Positions 49,765-57,023 of a stretch of DNA of 57,023 bases are shown piece after piece (the stretch's first letter is position 1; each line of letters begins with the position of its first letter). The notes beneath the pieces were generated by a model, which searched no databases, was not told where the DNA came from, and was given only the letters and a program-made list of their open reading frames with translations. Source of the DNA: an uncultured Flavobacteriales bacterium (GTDB lineage Bacteria > Bacteroidota > Bacteroidia > Flavobacteriales_D > Sanyastnellaceae); contig CALKFF010000020.1 of assembly GCA_938084585.1 (NCBI GenBank), positions 1 through 57,023 of the forward strand. The letters are read 5' to 3'. Position numbers and translations under genes: made by a program.

Positions 49765-49780
49765 TGGCACAAGAATTGAC
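49765..49780 (+). promoter_or_regulatory. Sigma-54-like element upstream of htpG
   Basis: TGGCACAAGAATTGAC resembles the -24/-12 consensus TGGCAC-N5-TTGC; the -24 GG and the 10-bp spacing are right, but the -12 GC is GA. It lies 54 nt before the htpG start. Weak because a key base is missing. Confidence 0.3.
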
Positions 49781-49788
49781 TGTCGAAG

Positions 49789-49814
49789 GACGTCGCCTGA
49801 GGGCGGCGTCTTTT
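49789..49814 (+). terminator. Stem-loop with T-run between the LOG gene and htpG
   Basis: GACGTCGCC (49789-49797), loop TGAG, GGCGGCGTC (49802-49810), then TTTT. Nine base pairs including one G-T. It could terminate the LOG gene or form the 5' end of an htpG transcript. The rest of 49700-49833 shows nothing else clear. Confidence 0.55.
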
Positions 49815-49833
49815 CATTTGAACACACATCAAC

Positions 49834-51741
49834 ATGGCACAACAAGGCACCATCAACGTCACGACGGACAACATCTTCCCCATCATCAAACAGTTCCTGT
49901 ACAGCGACCAGGAAATATTCTTGCGGGAATTGGTTTCCAACGCCGTGGACGCCACCCAGAAGCGCAAGATGTTGGCGCAACTCGGTGAAATTACAGAGAT
50001 CACCGGCACACCTCAAGTCGAGGTCTTGTTGGACGAAGAAGCTGGCACCATGACCATCCGAGATGCGGGCATCGGGATGACCGCAGAGGAAATCGACAAG
50101 TACATCAACCAAATCGCCTTTTCTGGCGCCACCGACTTCTTGGAGAAATACAAGGACGCCGACGCCAAGCAAGCCATCATCGGACACTTTGGTTTGGGCT
50201 TTTACTCCGCCTTCATGGTCGCCGACCGGGTGGACATTGTCACCTTGAGTCAACGCGAAGGCTCTAAGGCTGTGAAGTGGAGCTGCGATGGGTCGCCCAA
50301 CTTCTCTCTGGAAGACGTCGACAAGGCCCACGCGGGAACAGACATCGTGCTGCACATCTCGGAAGACGCCAAGGAATACCTCGCTCAGGAACGCATTCGT
50401 GAGATCCTGAACACCTACTGCAAGTTCATGCCTGTGGAGATTGTCCAAGGCACCAAGTCCGAGTACGTGGACGACCCCGTGGGCGCCAAGGACGACGAAG
50501 GCAACGTCAAGAAGGTCAGCGTCGACGTCCCCTTCGTGGTCAACAAAACCGAGCCTGCTTGGACCAAGAAGCCGGCGGACCTCCAAGACGAGGACTACGC
50601 CGAATTCTACCGGGACCTCTACCCCATGAACTTCGAGGACCCGTTGTTCCACATTCACCTGAACGTCGACTTCCCCTTCAACTTGACAGGCATCCTGTAC
50701 TTCCCCAAGTTGAAGAAGCAGATGGACCTGCAGAAGAACCGCATCCACCTCTACTCCAACCAGGTGTTCATCACAGACAACGTGGAGAACATCGTGCCCG
50801 ACTTCCTGACCCTGCTGCACGGGGTCATCGATTCGCCAGACATCCCCCTGAACGTCAGCCGCTCCTACTTGCAAGAAGACGCCAACGTGAAGAAGATCTC
50901 CGGCCACATCAGCAAGAAGGTCAGCGACAAGCTGGCGCAGATGTTCAAGAAGGACCGCCCCGTGTTTGAAGCCCAATGGGACGACCTGCGCGTGTTCGTG
51001 GAATACGGCATGCTCACCGACGAGAAGTTTGCAGAGCGTGCCCAAAAGTTCTTTTTGTACAAGGACAGCGAAGGCAAGTGCCACACCCATGAGGAATTGA
51101 TGGCGGCCGTCGGAGAAACCCAAAAAGACAAGCACGGCAAGGTCATCCTTCCCTACACCCCCCACGTGGAGGGACAACACAGCTACGTGAAGGAGGCCAC
51201 CGACCGCGGCTACAAGGTGTTGGTGATGGACGGCCCACTGGCCGCGCACGTGGTGGGCAAGCTGGAGCAAACCCACTCCGACGTACAATTCAAGCGTGTG
51301 GACGCCGACATCGCCGACAAGCTCATTGAAAAGGACGAGGAGTTGACCTCCGCGCTGGACGACGCCCAGCAGGACACGCTGAAGCCCATCCTGGAAGGCG
51401 CCTTCCCTGGCGAAGGGTACAAGGTGCAGTTCGCCCCGATGTCGCCCAATGCGGCCCCGCTTGTGATCACCCAAAGTGAATTTATGCGCCGCATGAAGGA
51501 GCAACAAGCCGTGGGCGGCGGTGGCTTCCAGATGTTTGGCGACATGCCTGACAGCTACGAAGTGACGGTCAACGCCAACCACCCCTTGGCCACCAGCCTT
51601 CTGAACGAAACGGACGATGCGAAACGCAACGCCCTTGCCAAGCAAGCGGCCAACTTGGCTCGCCTTTCGCAAGGCCTTCTGGAAGGGGAAGAATTGACGG
51701 CGTTCATCCAGAACGGGTTCGCCCAACTGCACCAAGACTGA
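49834..51741 (+). CDS. htpG: Chaperone HtpG (Hsp90)
   Basis: 635 aa. GHKL ATPase motifs: [45 protein letters not shown] and GTDIVLHI. Middle domain with [20 protein letters not shown] and [10 protein letters not shown]. It refolds and remodels client proteins. The stop overlaps the DnaJ-like gene (TGATG). Confidence 0.96.
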   Translation: MAQQGTINVTTDNIFPIIKQFLYSDQEIFLRELVSNAVDATQKRKMLAQLGEITEITGTPQVEVLLDEEAGTMTIRDAGIGMTAEEIDKYINQIAFSGATDFLEKYKDADAKQAIIGHFGLGFYSAFMVADRVDIVTLSQREGSKAVKWSCDGSPNFSLEDVDKAHAGTDIVLHISEDAKEYLAQERIREILNTYCKFMPVEIVQGTKSEYVDDPVGAKDDEGNVKKVSVDVPFVVNKTEPAWTKKPADLQDEDYAEFYRDLYPMNFEDPLFHIHLNVDFPFNLTGILYFPKLKKQMDLQKNRIHLYSNQVFITDNVENIVPDFLTLLHGVIDSPDIPLNVSRSYLQEDANVKKISGHISKKVSDKLAQMFKKDRPVFEAQWDDLRVFVEYGMLTDEKFAERAQKFFLYKDSEGKCHTHEELMAAVGETQKDKHGKVILPYTPHVEGQHSYVKEATDRGYKVLVMDGPLAAHVVGKLEQTHSDVQFKRVDADIADKLIEKDEELTSALDDAQQDTLKPILEGAFPGEGYKVQFAPMSPNAAPLVITQSEFMRRMKEQQAVGGGGFQMFGDMPDSYEVTVNANHPLATSLLNETDDAKRNALAKQAANLARLSQGLLEGEELTAFIQNGFAQLHQD

Positions 51742-52511
51742 TGGCCTACGCCAAGTGGATTGGTGGCGCTGTCGGATGGGCCCTTGGCGGGCCCATCGGC
51801 GGCGTCATGGGCTATTGGCTGGGCAAGATGTTCTCTGACGACAGCTTGGCCATGGACGGCGGGATGCCGGGTGGCGCAGGCTATGCGGGCTCTGGAAGGG
51901 CGCAGACGCGGACCAGAACAAGGCCCACCCAAGCGGGGGACTTTGCCCTGAGCATGGTGGTCTTGAGCGCCGCCGTCATGCAGGCGGACAACCGCGTGCT
52001 CAAATCCGAATTGGACTACGTCAAGTCGTTCTTCAAGACCAACTTCGGGCAAGCGCAAGCCGAGCAACTGACCTTGGCCCTTCGGGAAGCCCTGAAGAAC
52101 CCGGTCGACGTGCGGGGGGTCTGCATGCAAATCAGGGCCAACATGCCCCACGCCAAGCGATTGCTCCTGTTGCAATACCTCTACGGAATTGCCCGGGCAG
52201 ATGGCAACGTGGATCCTCGGGAAGTGGATCTCATTCGTCGCATGGCGTCGGCCTTGGGCATCAGCGACAAAGACCGTGCATCGATTGAGGCGCCGTTCCA
52301 CAGCGACAAACCGGACCCCTACACCGTCTTGGAGGTCGACCAAAGCGCCTCCGATGCGGAAGTCAAAAAAGCGTACCGACGGCTCGCACTCAAGTTCCAC
52401 CCGGACAAGGTGCGTGACATGGGCGAGGCGTACGCCAAGCAGGCAGAGGCGCGCTTTTTGGAGGTGCAGGAAGCCTACGAGCACCTGAAAAAGGTGCGCG
52501 GGTTCAAGTGA
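51741..52511 (+). CDS. TerB/DnaJ-domain co-chaperone, DjlA-like
   Basis: 256 aa. A short N-terminal Gly-rich hydrophobic segment ([23 protein letters not shown]) is followed by a TerB-like helical domain ([59 protein letters not shown]) and a C-terminal J domain ([22 protein letters not shown], then LKFHPDKV with the HPD triad). The same order is found in DjlA, a membrane-linked DnaK co-chaperone. It is coupled to htpG, which fits a chaperone role. Confidence 0.9.
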   Translation: MAYAKWIGGAVGWALGGPIGGVMGYWLGKMFSDDSLAMDGGMPGGAGYAGSGRAQTRTRTRPTQAGDFALSMVVLSAAVMQADNRVLKSELDYVKSFFKTNFGQAQAEQLTLALREALKNPVDVRGVCMQIRANMPHAKRLLLLQYLYGIARADGNVDPREVDLIRRMASALGISDKDRASIEAPFHSDKPDPYTVLEVDQSASDAEVKKAYRRLALKFHPDKVRDMGEAYAKQAEARFLEVQEAYEHLKKVRGFK

Positions 52512-52536
52512 GTCCGAAACGGGCCGCAAGTCGTGG

Positions 52537-52544
52537 TAACTTGT
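52537..52544 (+). promoter_or_regulatory. Candidate -7 element (TAACTTGT) for the metzincin gene, 4 nt from ATG
   Basis: TAACTTGT, TGCC, ATG. Two mismatches from TAnnTTTG but the same 4-nt layout. Confidence 0.3.
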
Positions 52545-52548
52545 TGCC

Positions 52549-55182
52549 ATGATTCGAATGGAACGCTTCGCGGCTTGCCTCTTTGCCGCGGCCATGCTCG
52601 GTTTGGCACCCGCCGACGCTTGGGCCCAAAAAGGGAAGAAAAAGAAGGGGAAGAAAGGCGATGCAGCCCAAGTCGATGGCGCCAAGAAAGGCGGCAAAGA
52701 CAAGCTGAAATCCGTGGGAGAATTCACCGAGGACTTCAAGGCGACCGAGGGGCTCTTCAACCTGTACCAAGACACGGTGAAGGGGAGCATGTACATGCAT
52801 GTGCCCGCTTCTGCACTTGACCAAGAGTTCATCTACTTCTCGCAAGTGGAGGACGGTGTGGTTTCCAGCGGGTTCTTCCGTGGAAGCTACCGGGGCAGCA
52901 AGGTGGTCACGTTCCACCGGCATTTTGGGCAACTTGAAGTGCATGCCGAGAACACCAACTTCCACGTTGACCCAGACAACGCCCTGAGCAAAGCGGCCCA
53001 AGCCAACCTGAACACCCCCATCGTGGCGAGCGTCAAGATTGAAGCGGAGGACAGCACGGGCTATGTGGTCTCCGCGGACGCGTTGTTCCTGCGCGAAGAC
53101 TTGCAAATGATCAAGCCGCCTTCACGTCCTGGACGGAAATCGGCGTTGGGCAAGTTGAGCAAGGCCAAAAGCAAGGTGGTGGACGTCGCGAACTACCCCA
53201 TGAACACCGAGCTGTCGGTGGACTACGTGTACGACAACGGCAGCCCCTCGGTGGGCGGACCTGAATTCGAGGACGGCCGCTACGTGACTGTGGGTTACCG
53301 CCACGCGTTGTTGCCCATGCCGAAAGACGGATTCACCCCGCGTGCCGACGACCCACGCATCGGGTTTTTCACCACCGAGGTGGAAGATTTGACGGGCGTG
53401 ACCGCCACGCCTTGGATGGACATGATCCACCGCTGGAGGCTCGAGAAGAAGGACCCCGCCGCGGCCATGTCGGAACCTGTGAAGCCCATCACATGGTGGA
53501 TTGAAAACACCACACCGGAAGAATTCCGTCCCATCATCAAGGCGGGCGTGGAGAAGTGGAACCAAGCCTTTGAGCCCCTCGGCTTCAAGAATGCTGTGGT
53601 CGTCAAAGTGCAACCGGACGACGCCGACTGGGACGCGGGAGACGTGCGCTACAACGTGTTGCGTTGGACTGCATCTCCGTCGCCCCCCTTCTCTGGCTAC
53701 GGCCCCAGCTTCGTGAACCCACGCACCGGTGAAATCCTGGGCGCGGACATCATGCTTGAATACGGAGGCATGGTGGGCCGGCTTTGGCGCTTTGACGTGT
53801 TCACCGAAGCCGGCATGTTGGAAGCCGGCATGGACGAGGAAGCCGCGCAATTGGAAGCTGAGTTGGAAGCGCGTCCTGCACGCGAAGTCCTCGCAGAGCA
53901 GATGAACCGGTGCCACGCCGGCGCGGTCATGGGACGCAACAGCTTGTTGGCCGCCGCGGCGATGCGGTCCTACAAATTCACCGACGAGGAGCACGCCGAG
54001 TTTGTGCGTCAGACGTTGCACCGCTTGGTGTTGCACGAGGTGGGACACACCCTGGGGATGAGCCACAACATGCACGCCAGCACCATGCTGAGCCCTGAAG
54101 AATTGAAGGACGCCTCCAAGGTGGCTGAACACGGCATGTGCAACTCCGTGATGGAGTACCCCGCCATCAACTTCGCCCGCAACCCCGAAGAACAGACACG
54201 CTTTTACGACGACAGCCCCGGTCCCTACGACAAGTGGGTCATCGAGTACGGCTACAGCGTGGGGCTGGAGGATGAATCGGAAGAAGAAGCCCGCTTGTCG
54301 GCCATCCTCTCCAAGTCGACCGACCCGTTGCTTCAATTTGGCAACGACGCGGACGACATGCGCAGCACCGGTCGCGGCATCAACCCGGACGTCAACATTT
54401 ATGACCTCAGCAGCGACCCCGTGGCCTACGCGGCCGAGCGGTGTGAACTGGTCAACGACCTCCTCCCATCCATCGTCGAGAACTTCGCGCCCGGCGTAGA
54501 CAGCCACCAAGAAGTGGTCCGTGCGTACTACGCCTTGACTGGGGAGTACGCCACCCAACTTCGTGTGATGACGCGTCAAATTGGCGGCGTGCGCTACAAC
54601 CGTGCCACCCCAGCGCAACTGGACGGCGCAGCCCCCTACACCCCTGTGTCGGAGGCCGACCAAAAAGCGGCCATGAAAGCCTTGAGCACCTACGCCTTCG
54701 CGCCCGACGCCTTCGATGCCCAGGCGGATGTGCTGGCCTACTTGCAAGCCCAGCGTCGCGGGTTTGGGTTCTTCGGCGGCGGCGAGGATCCCAAGATCCA
54801 CGCAAGGGTGGCCGGTGCCCAACGTGGCGCCCTGGCCCATTTGGTCAACCCCAAGGTCCTCATGCGCATCTTGGACAGCGGCCTGTACGGCAACACCTAC
54901 GACCTTGCTGAATACATGGACGATTTGACAGAGGCCATCTTCAAGGCGGACTTGCGCTCCTCCGTGAACACCTACCGCCAAGGATTGCAACTGATGTACG
55001 TCGAAGCGTTGATCGACGCGCTCGGCGAGAAGAGCCGTTTGACTGGCGTGGCCCAAAGCGTCATCCTCGCCCAGCTGCGCCGCATCGACCGCCAGCAGCG
55101 GGATGCGTCGTCGCCCAACGGGCTGACCCGTGCCCACCGCGCGCACGTGCGGCACCTGATCGACGTGGCCTTGGACCGCTGA
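52549..55182 (+). CDS. Zinc metalloprotease, DUF5117/DUF5118 (metzincin)
   Basis: 877 aa. A signal peptide (MIRMERFAACLFAAAMLGLAPADAWAQ in two parts) precedes a Lys/Gly-rich segment (residues ~28-57), then DUF5118-like and DUF5117 N-terminal regions. The metzincin site HExxHxxGxxH starts at His496 (HEVGHTLGMSHN) with a Met-turn in SVMEYPAINFA. The C-terminal ~200 residues are helical. It probably degrades proteins outside the inner membrane. A strong intrinsic terminator follows 20 nt after the stop. ATG 52549 fits the signal; ATG 52558 is the alternative. Confidence 0.92.
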   Translation: MIRMERFAACLFAAAMLGLAPADAWAQKGKKKKGKKGDAAQVDGAKKGGKDKLKSVGEFTEDFKATEGLFNLYQDTVKGSMYMHVPASALDQEFIYFSQVEDGVVSSGFFRGSYRGSKVVTFHRHFGQLEVHAENTNFHVDPDNALSKAAQANLNTPIVASVKIEAEDSTGYVVSADALFLREDLQMIKPPSRPGRKSALGKLSKAKSKVVDVANYPMNTELSVDYVYDNGSPSVGGPEFEDGRYVTVGYRHALLPMPKDGFTPRADDPRIGFFTTEVEDLTGVTATPWMDMIHRWRLEKKDPAAAMSEPVKPITWWIENTTPEEFRPIIKAGVEKWNQAFEPLGFKNAVVVKVQPDDADWDAGDVRYNVLRWTASPSPPFSGYGPSFVNPRTGEILGADIMLEYGGMVGRLWRFDVFTEAGMLEAGMDEEAAQLEAELEARPAREVLAEQMNRCHAGAVMGRNSLLAAAAMRSYKFTDEEHAEFVRQTLHRLVLHEVGHTLGMSHNMHASTMLSPEELKDASKVAEHGMCNSVMEYPAINFARNPEEQTRFYDDSPGPYDKWVIEYGYSVGLEDESEEEARLSAILSKSTDPLLQFGNDADDMRSTGRGINPDVNIYDLSSDPVAYAAERCELVNDLLPSIVENFAPGVDSHQEVVRAYYALTGEYATQLRVMTRQIGGVRYNRATPAQLDGAAPYTPVSEADQKAAMKALSTYAFAPDAFDAQADVLAYLQAQRRGFGFFGGGEDPKIHARVAGAQRGALAHLVNPKVLMRILDSGLYGNTYDLAEYMDDLTEAIFKADLRSSVNTYRQGLQLMYVEALIDALGEKSRLTGVAQSVILAQLRRIDRQQRDASSPNGLTRAHRAHVRHLIDVALDR

Positions 55183-55202
55183 GATTGTGCATAACATGAA
55201 GA

Positions 55203-55229
55203 AGCAGGGCCTCGGCCCTGCTTTTTTTT
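55203..55229 (+). terminator. Intrinsic terminator after the metzincin gene
   Basis: AGCAGGGC (55203-55210), loop CTCG, GCCCTGCT (55215-55222), then a T-run to 55229 (eight further T counting the last stem base). It is the clearest plus-strand terminator in the window. Confidence 0.9.
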
Positions 55230-55244
55230 GCGCCCAAACGCGAC

Positions 55245-55252
55245 TAGCTTGG
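55245..55252 (+). promoter_or_regulatory. Candidate -7 element (TAGCTTGG) for the YkuK-like gene, 5 nt from ATG
   Basis: TAGCTTGG, GAAAC, ATG. One mismatch from TAnnTTTG at position 7. It directly follows the terminator. Confidence 0.4.
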
Positions 55253-55257
55253 GAAAC

Positions 55258-55722
55258 ATGGATGCGGCAGATCGACGGTTCAAAGTCATGGGGGGCACAC
55301 TGACGCACGACGTGTGTGAGTACATCGCCGCCATGACCCAGGAATCTGAAATCGAGGTCCACGTCGGGTGCGACTCCCAGAACCACAAGCGCCACACGGT
55401 GTACGTCACCACGGTGGTGTTCCGCTTCCCCAACAATGGGGCCCATGTCATCTACAGACGGGAGCGTGTCCCCAAGATTTTGGACATGTGGACCAAACTG
55501 TGGGGAGAGACAGAGCGCTCTGTGGCGCTGGCCAACCTCATCCTCGAAGAATGCGACTTGCGTGTCGCCCAAATCGACTTGGACTTCAACAGCGACAGCC
55601 AACACGCCAGCCACAAGTTGGTCAGCGCCAGCTCAGGCTACATCACGTCGCTCGGCTTCCGGTCCAAGGTGAAGCCAGACCTGCTTATGGCGGCGTGGGC
55701 CGCCAACGTCCTCTGCCAGTGA
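55258..55722 (+). CDS. RNase H-fold protein, YkuK/DUF458 family
   Basis: 154 aa. The N-terminal EVHVGCDSQNHKRHTVYVTTVVF carries an Asp in an RNase H-like first strand; VAQIDLDFNSDSQHASHKLVSASSGY provides further acidic residues. The family has an RNase H-like fold with unknown activity; the acidic pattern suggests a metal-dependent nuclease but not securely. ATG 55258 is preferred over TTG 55228, which lies in the terminator. The stop abuts the convergent SRPBCC stop with no gap. Confidence 0.85.
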   Translation: MDAADRRFKVMGGTLTHDVCEYIAAMTQESEIEVHVGCDSQNHKRHTVYVTTVVFRFPNNGAHVIYRRERVPKILDMWTKLWGETERSVALANLILEECDLRVAQIDLDFNSDSQHASHKLVSASSGYITSLGFRSKVKPDLLMAAWAANVLCQ

Positions 55723-56187
55723 TCAGCTGAGGTCCTTGCCCCCAAATCGCTTCAACAACAGGTCGGTCCGGTAGTCGAAGATGCCCTTGACCCGACCGTG
55801 GACCAGCCATCCTGTGAGCTTGTCGCCAAGCCATCCACCTTTCAATTTGTAGTGCAGGATGTCGTCCATTTGGACGCCGCCCTCCACCGCTTTGAAGTGG
55901 TGCTGGTGGTGCCACAACGCATAGGGCCCAAACCGCTGCTCGTCGACGAAGTACGACCGGTCCTCGCAATGGGTGATTTCCGTGACCCACGTCATGGGGA
56001 TGTTGAGGAGCGGGCGTACGCGGTACCGGATGATTTGGCCAGAATACGTGCGGAGCTCGTTCTCGGTCAAAATTTCGAACCCCATGTCCGGTGGGGTGAT
56101 CTCATCCAAATTGTCGGGAACGCTGAAAAAGGCCCACGCCTCGTCCAGCGAGATGGGCAAAACCATGGAAGTGCGCAATTCGTGCAT
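55723..56187 (-). CDS. SRPBCC-domain (START-like) protein
   Basis: 154 aa. MHELRTSMVLPISLDEAWAFFSVPDNLDEITPPDMGFEIL is the usual start of a SRPBCC ligand-binding protein, followed by MTWVTEITHCEDRSYFVDEQRFGPYALWHHQHHF and a C-terminal helix (HGRVKGIFDYRTDLLLKRFGG). The fold makes a deep hydrophobic pocket for a lipid or polyketide-like ligand; the ligand here is unknown. Its ATG lies about 55 nt downstream of a minus-strand terminator-like hairpin, so it may be regulated by attenuation. Confidence 0.85.
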   Translation of the reverse strand: MHELRTSMVLPISLDEAWAFFSVPDNLDEITPPDMGFEILTENELRTYSGQIIRYRVRPLLNIPMTWVTEITHCEDRSYFVDEQRFGPYALWHHQHHFKAVEGGVQMDDILHYKLKGGWLGDKLTGWLVHGRVKGIFDYRTDLLLKRFGGKDLS

Positions 56188-56241
56188 GGCAGGGAAACAC
56201 GCTGAAGGCTCCTGAAGTTCATGCCCCCCGAACAGGTCATG

Positions 56242-56272
56242 AAAAAAGGGGGTCTGCCGTTGCAGACGCCCC
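56242..56272 (-). terminator. Minus-strand intrinsic terminator-like hairpin
   Basis: GGGG-C-GTCTGC, loop AACG, GCAGAC-CCCC, then TTTTTT (56247-56242) reading leftwards. One bulged C. It lies upstream of the SRPBCC gene, not after any known minus-strand gene. Confidence 0.65.
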
Positions 56273-56317
56273 TTCTACGATTCACAACGAGGTCGGCTCT
56301 CGCCCTTGACCTCATTT
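56242..56317 (-). ncRNA. Candidate small structured RNA or attenuated leader
   Basis: On the minus strand, from the predicted start near 56313-56317, two hairpins follow. The first is GAGGTC/GACCTC (56289-56313) with an inner GGC stem capped by a GNRA-type GAGA loop. The second is GTCTGC/GCAGAC plus a GGGG/CCCC stem (56248-56272) followed by TTTTTT (56242-56247). The locus is strongly AT-rich in contrast with its neighbours. An in-frame ATG at 56315 opens an 82-codon frame that runs into SRPBCC out of frame; I think it is spurious. Whether this is a free RNA or the leader of the SRPBCC gene cannot be told. Confidence 0.5.
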
Positions 56318-56348
56318 CTAATTTACATAAAAATTAAATCGAATGCAA
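56318..56348 (-). promoter_or_regulatory. Minus-strand promoter: TTG, 20 nt, TAAATTAG
   Basis: TTG (56346-56348) and TAAATTAG (56318-56325) are spaced 20 nt, as in the Bacteroidota TTG-N19/21-TAnnTTTG layout (one mismatch). It would drive the candidate RNA at 56242-56317 and/or the SRPBCC gene. Confidence 0.5.
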
Positions 56349-56423
56349 GGCGAGGATGGAGAAATTCGACTCCATGGTGCAGAACCTGCAGCCCCAACGA
56401 ACCAAGGGCTGCCGCCCCCGAAA

Positions 56424-56431
56424 TATTTTTG
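56424..56431 (+). promoter_or_regulatory. -7 promoter element for the LysM gene (TATTTTTG)
   Basis: Exact TAnnTTTG match. It ends 6 nt before ATG 56438 and directly abuts another in-frame ATG at 56432. Confidence 0.5.
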
Positions 56432-56437
56432 ATGCAC

Positions 56438-57023
56438 ATGCCGACCACCCCCATCCTTCGAACCATCGTGGCCTGCTTGGCATTGGCGTTGGTCACGCCG
56501 TGCGCCTCCCTAGGGCAAACGCCCTGCGTGGACACGCCCCTGGGGTTCCGTCAGGACATCCGTTTGCCTGACACGTGGGAACTGGCCTGGGAATCCAATT
56601 GGCCCGATGCACGCGAGGCCATGGCATTTTGGCGGGCTGACAATTTCTTGGAAGTCCAAAATCTCTGGCTTCGGGCCTCCCCCTGTGCAGCCGCATGGCG
56701 GACCGCCCAGGTGGCCCACGGGCTTCCTGCAAGTGCGCAATGGCTGCCCGCGCTGCTCTTCGTCACGCCTGCATGCGGCGACGTGCCCTGCGGCTGCCCT
56801 GAAGCGCCAGATGACTTTTGGCCCACCCTGGGTGCCGCCGACTCGCCTGAGGCCGTCATGAATCTGGCGTTGAGCTTTCGCACCTCCGACCTGACTGCGG
56901 AGCGGGTTCGCACAGGGGTCCGGCTGTTGGAGAATTTGGACTTGCCGGTGGTCCATGTCGTCCAAGCCGGAGAAACCGTCTACAGCATCTCGAGACGCCA
57001 CGGCGTCCACCCGACCTGCCTGG
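56438..57023 (+). CDS. Secreted LysM-domain protein, N-terminal part (cut by window edge)
   Basis: Open from ATG 56438 to the window end (195 complete codons). A signal peptide (LRTIVACLALALVTPCASLG) precedes a Trp- and Cys-containing domain (DTWELAWESNWPDAREAMAFW; CGDVPCGCPEAPDDFWP) that I do not recognise. The last ~25 residues (VVHVVQAGETVYSISRRHGVHP) are the start of a LysM domain, which binds peptidoglycan. The full protein may be a cell-wall hydrolase or a binding factor. In-frame ATG 56432 is an alternative start two codons upstream. Confidence 0.8.
   Translation, partial: MPTTPILRTIVACLALALVTPCASLGQTPCVDTPLGFRQDIRLPDTWELAWESNWPDAREAMAFWRADNFLEVQNLWLRASPCAAAWRTAQVAHGLPASAQWLPALLFVTPACGDVPCGCPEAPDDFWPTLGAADSPEAVMNLALSFRTSDLTAERVRTGVRLLENLDLPVVHVVQAGETVYSISRRHGVHPTCL

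Noticed and set aside
56067-56315. 82-codon minus-strand frame beginning at ATG 56315, 2 nt after TAAATTAG
   Set aside because: Arg/Cys-rich, runs through a terminator-like hairpin and overlaps the SRPBCC gene out of frame; the RNA interpretation explains the region better.

Overview
The window is a compact, GC-rich chromosomal segment from a member of the Bacteroidota, most likely a Flavobacteriales lineage of the marine Cryomorphaceae/Schleiferiaceae kind. The assignment rests on gene content and promoters: a type IX secretion plug protein (DUF5103), a complete Na+-translocating NADH:quinone reductase operon (nqrA-F plus apbE), a TonB receptor with a carboxypeptidase-regulatory domain, DUF4249 and DUF5117 proteins, Bacteroidota-type topoisomerase subunits, a long-form NusB, and repeated TAnnTTTG (-7) promoter elements instead of sigma-70 -10 boxes. 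It carries 49 protein genes, two of them cut by the window edges. I see no tRNA, rRNA, insertion sequence, phage gene or CRISPR array. No non-coding gap exceeds 300 bases; the largest are 56188-56437, 379-568 and 49700-49833.

Layout. 1-4.8 kb: a partial secreted protein (minus), then ffh, folD, ribD and a DMT-type permease, the last three overlapping by ATGA. 4.8-11.6 kb: M1 aminopeptidase, SGNH-hydrolase lipoprotein, mazG, a thioredoxin/small-protein pair, a large secreted protein with Cys-rich NYDP repeats, and a small NqrM-like membrane protein. 11.6-18.7 kb: nqrA-B-C-D-E-F-apbE on the minus strand. 18.9-26.8 kb (plus): T9SS plug, SDR and glycosyltransferase as one overlapping unit, then prfC, then a secreted regulatory-domain protein coupled to a TonB receptor. 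26.9-36.3 kb (minus): ligA, prmC, mgsA, an alpha-amylase-family lipoprotein, and the parE-parC pair. 36.5-40.2 kb (plus): pepD, surE, a small membrane protein, lpxB. 40.2-42.8 kb (minus): a DUF4139 protein and a DUF4249 lipoprotein. 42.9-55.7 kb (plus): nusB, DUF1573, yajC, nhaC, uvrA, a LOG-family hydrolase, htpG, a DnaJ/TerB protein, a metzincin protease and a YkuK-like protein. The end holds a minus-strand SRPBCC protein, an AT-rich structured region that looks like a small RNA or attenuated leader, and the start of a secreted LysM protein.

How the genes fit together. Na+-NQR and NhaC point to a sodium-based energy economy; ApbE attaches FMN to NqrB/NqrC, and the small four-Cys protein beside apbE is a plausible NqrM iron-insertion factor. 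The T9SS plug gene implies type IX secretion. Other genes are housekeeping: protein targeting (ffh, yajC), folate and riboflavin metabolism (folD, ribD), DNA repair and topology (ligA, uvrA, parE/parC), translation termination (prfC, prmC), lipid A (lpxB), and quality control (htpG, mazG, proteases).

This is mostly a core-genome region and I did not find a new defence, toxin or biosynthetic system. The observations most worth checking are: many -7 elements ending exactly 4-5 nt before the start codon, implying leaderless mRNAs; a candidate ~72-nt structured RNA at 56242-56317; a perfect 11-bp inverted repeat whose loop supplies the -33 TTG of the amylase promoter; a C-terminal QASLF (sliding-clamp-binding-like) peptide on the topoisomerase A subunit; and the NqrM-like protein.
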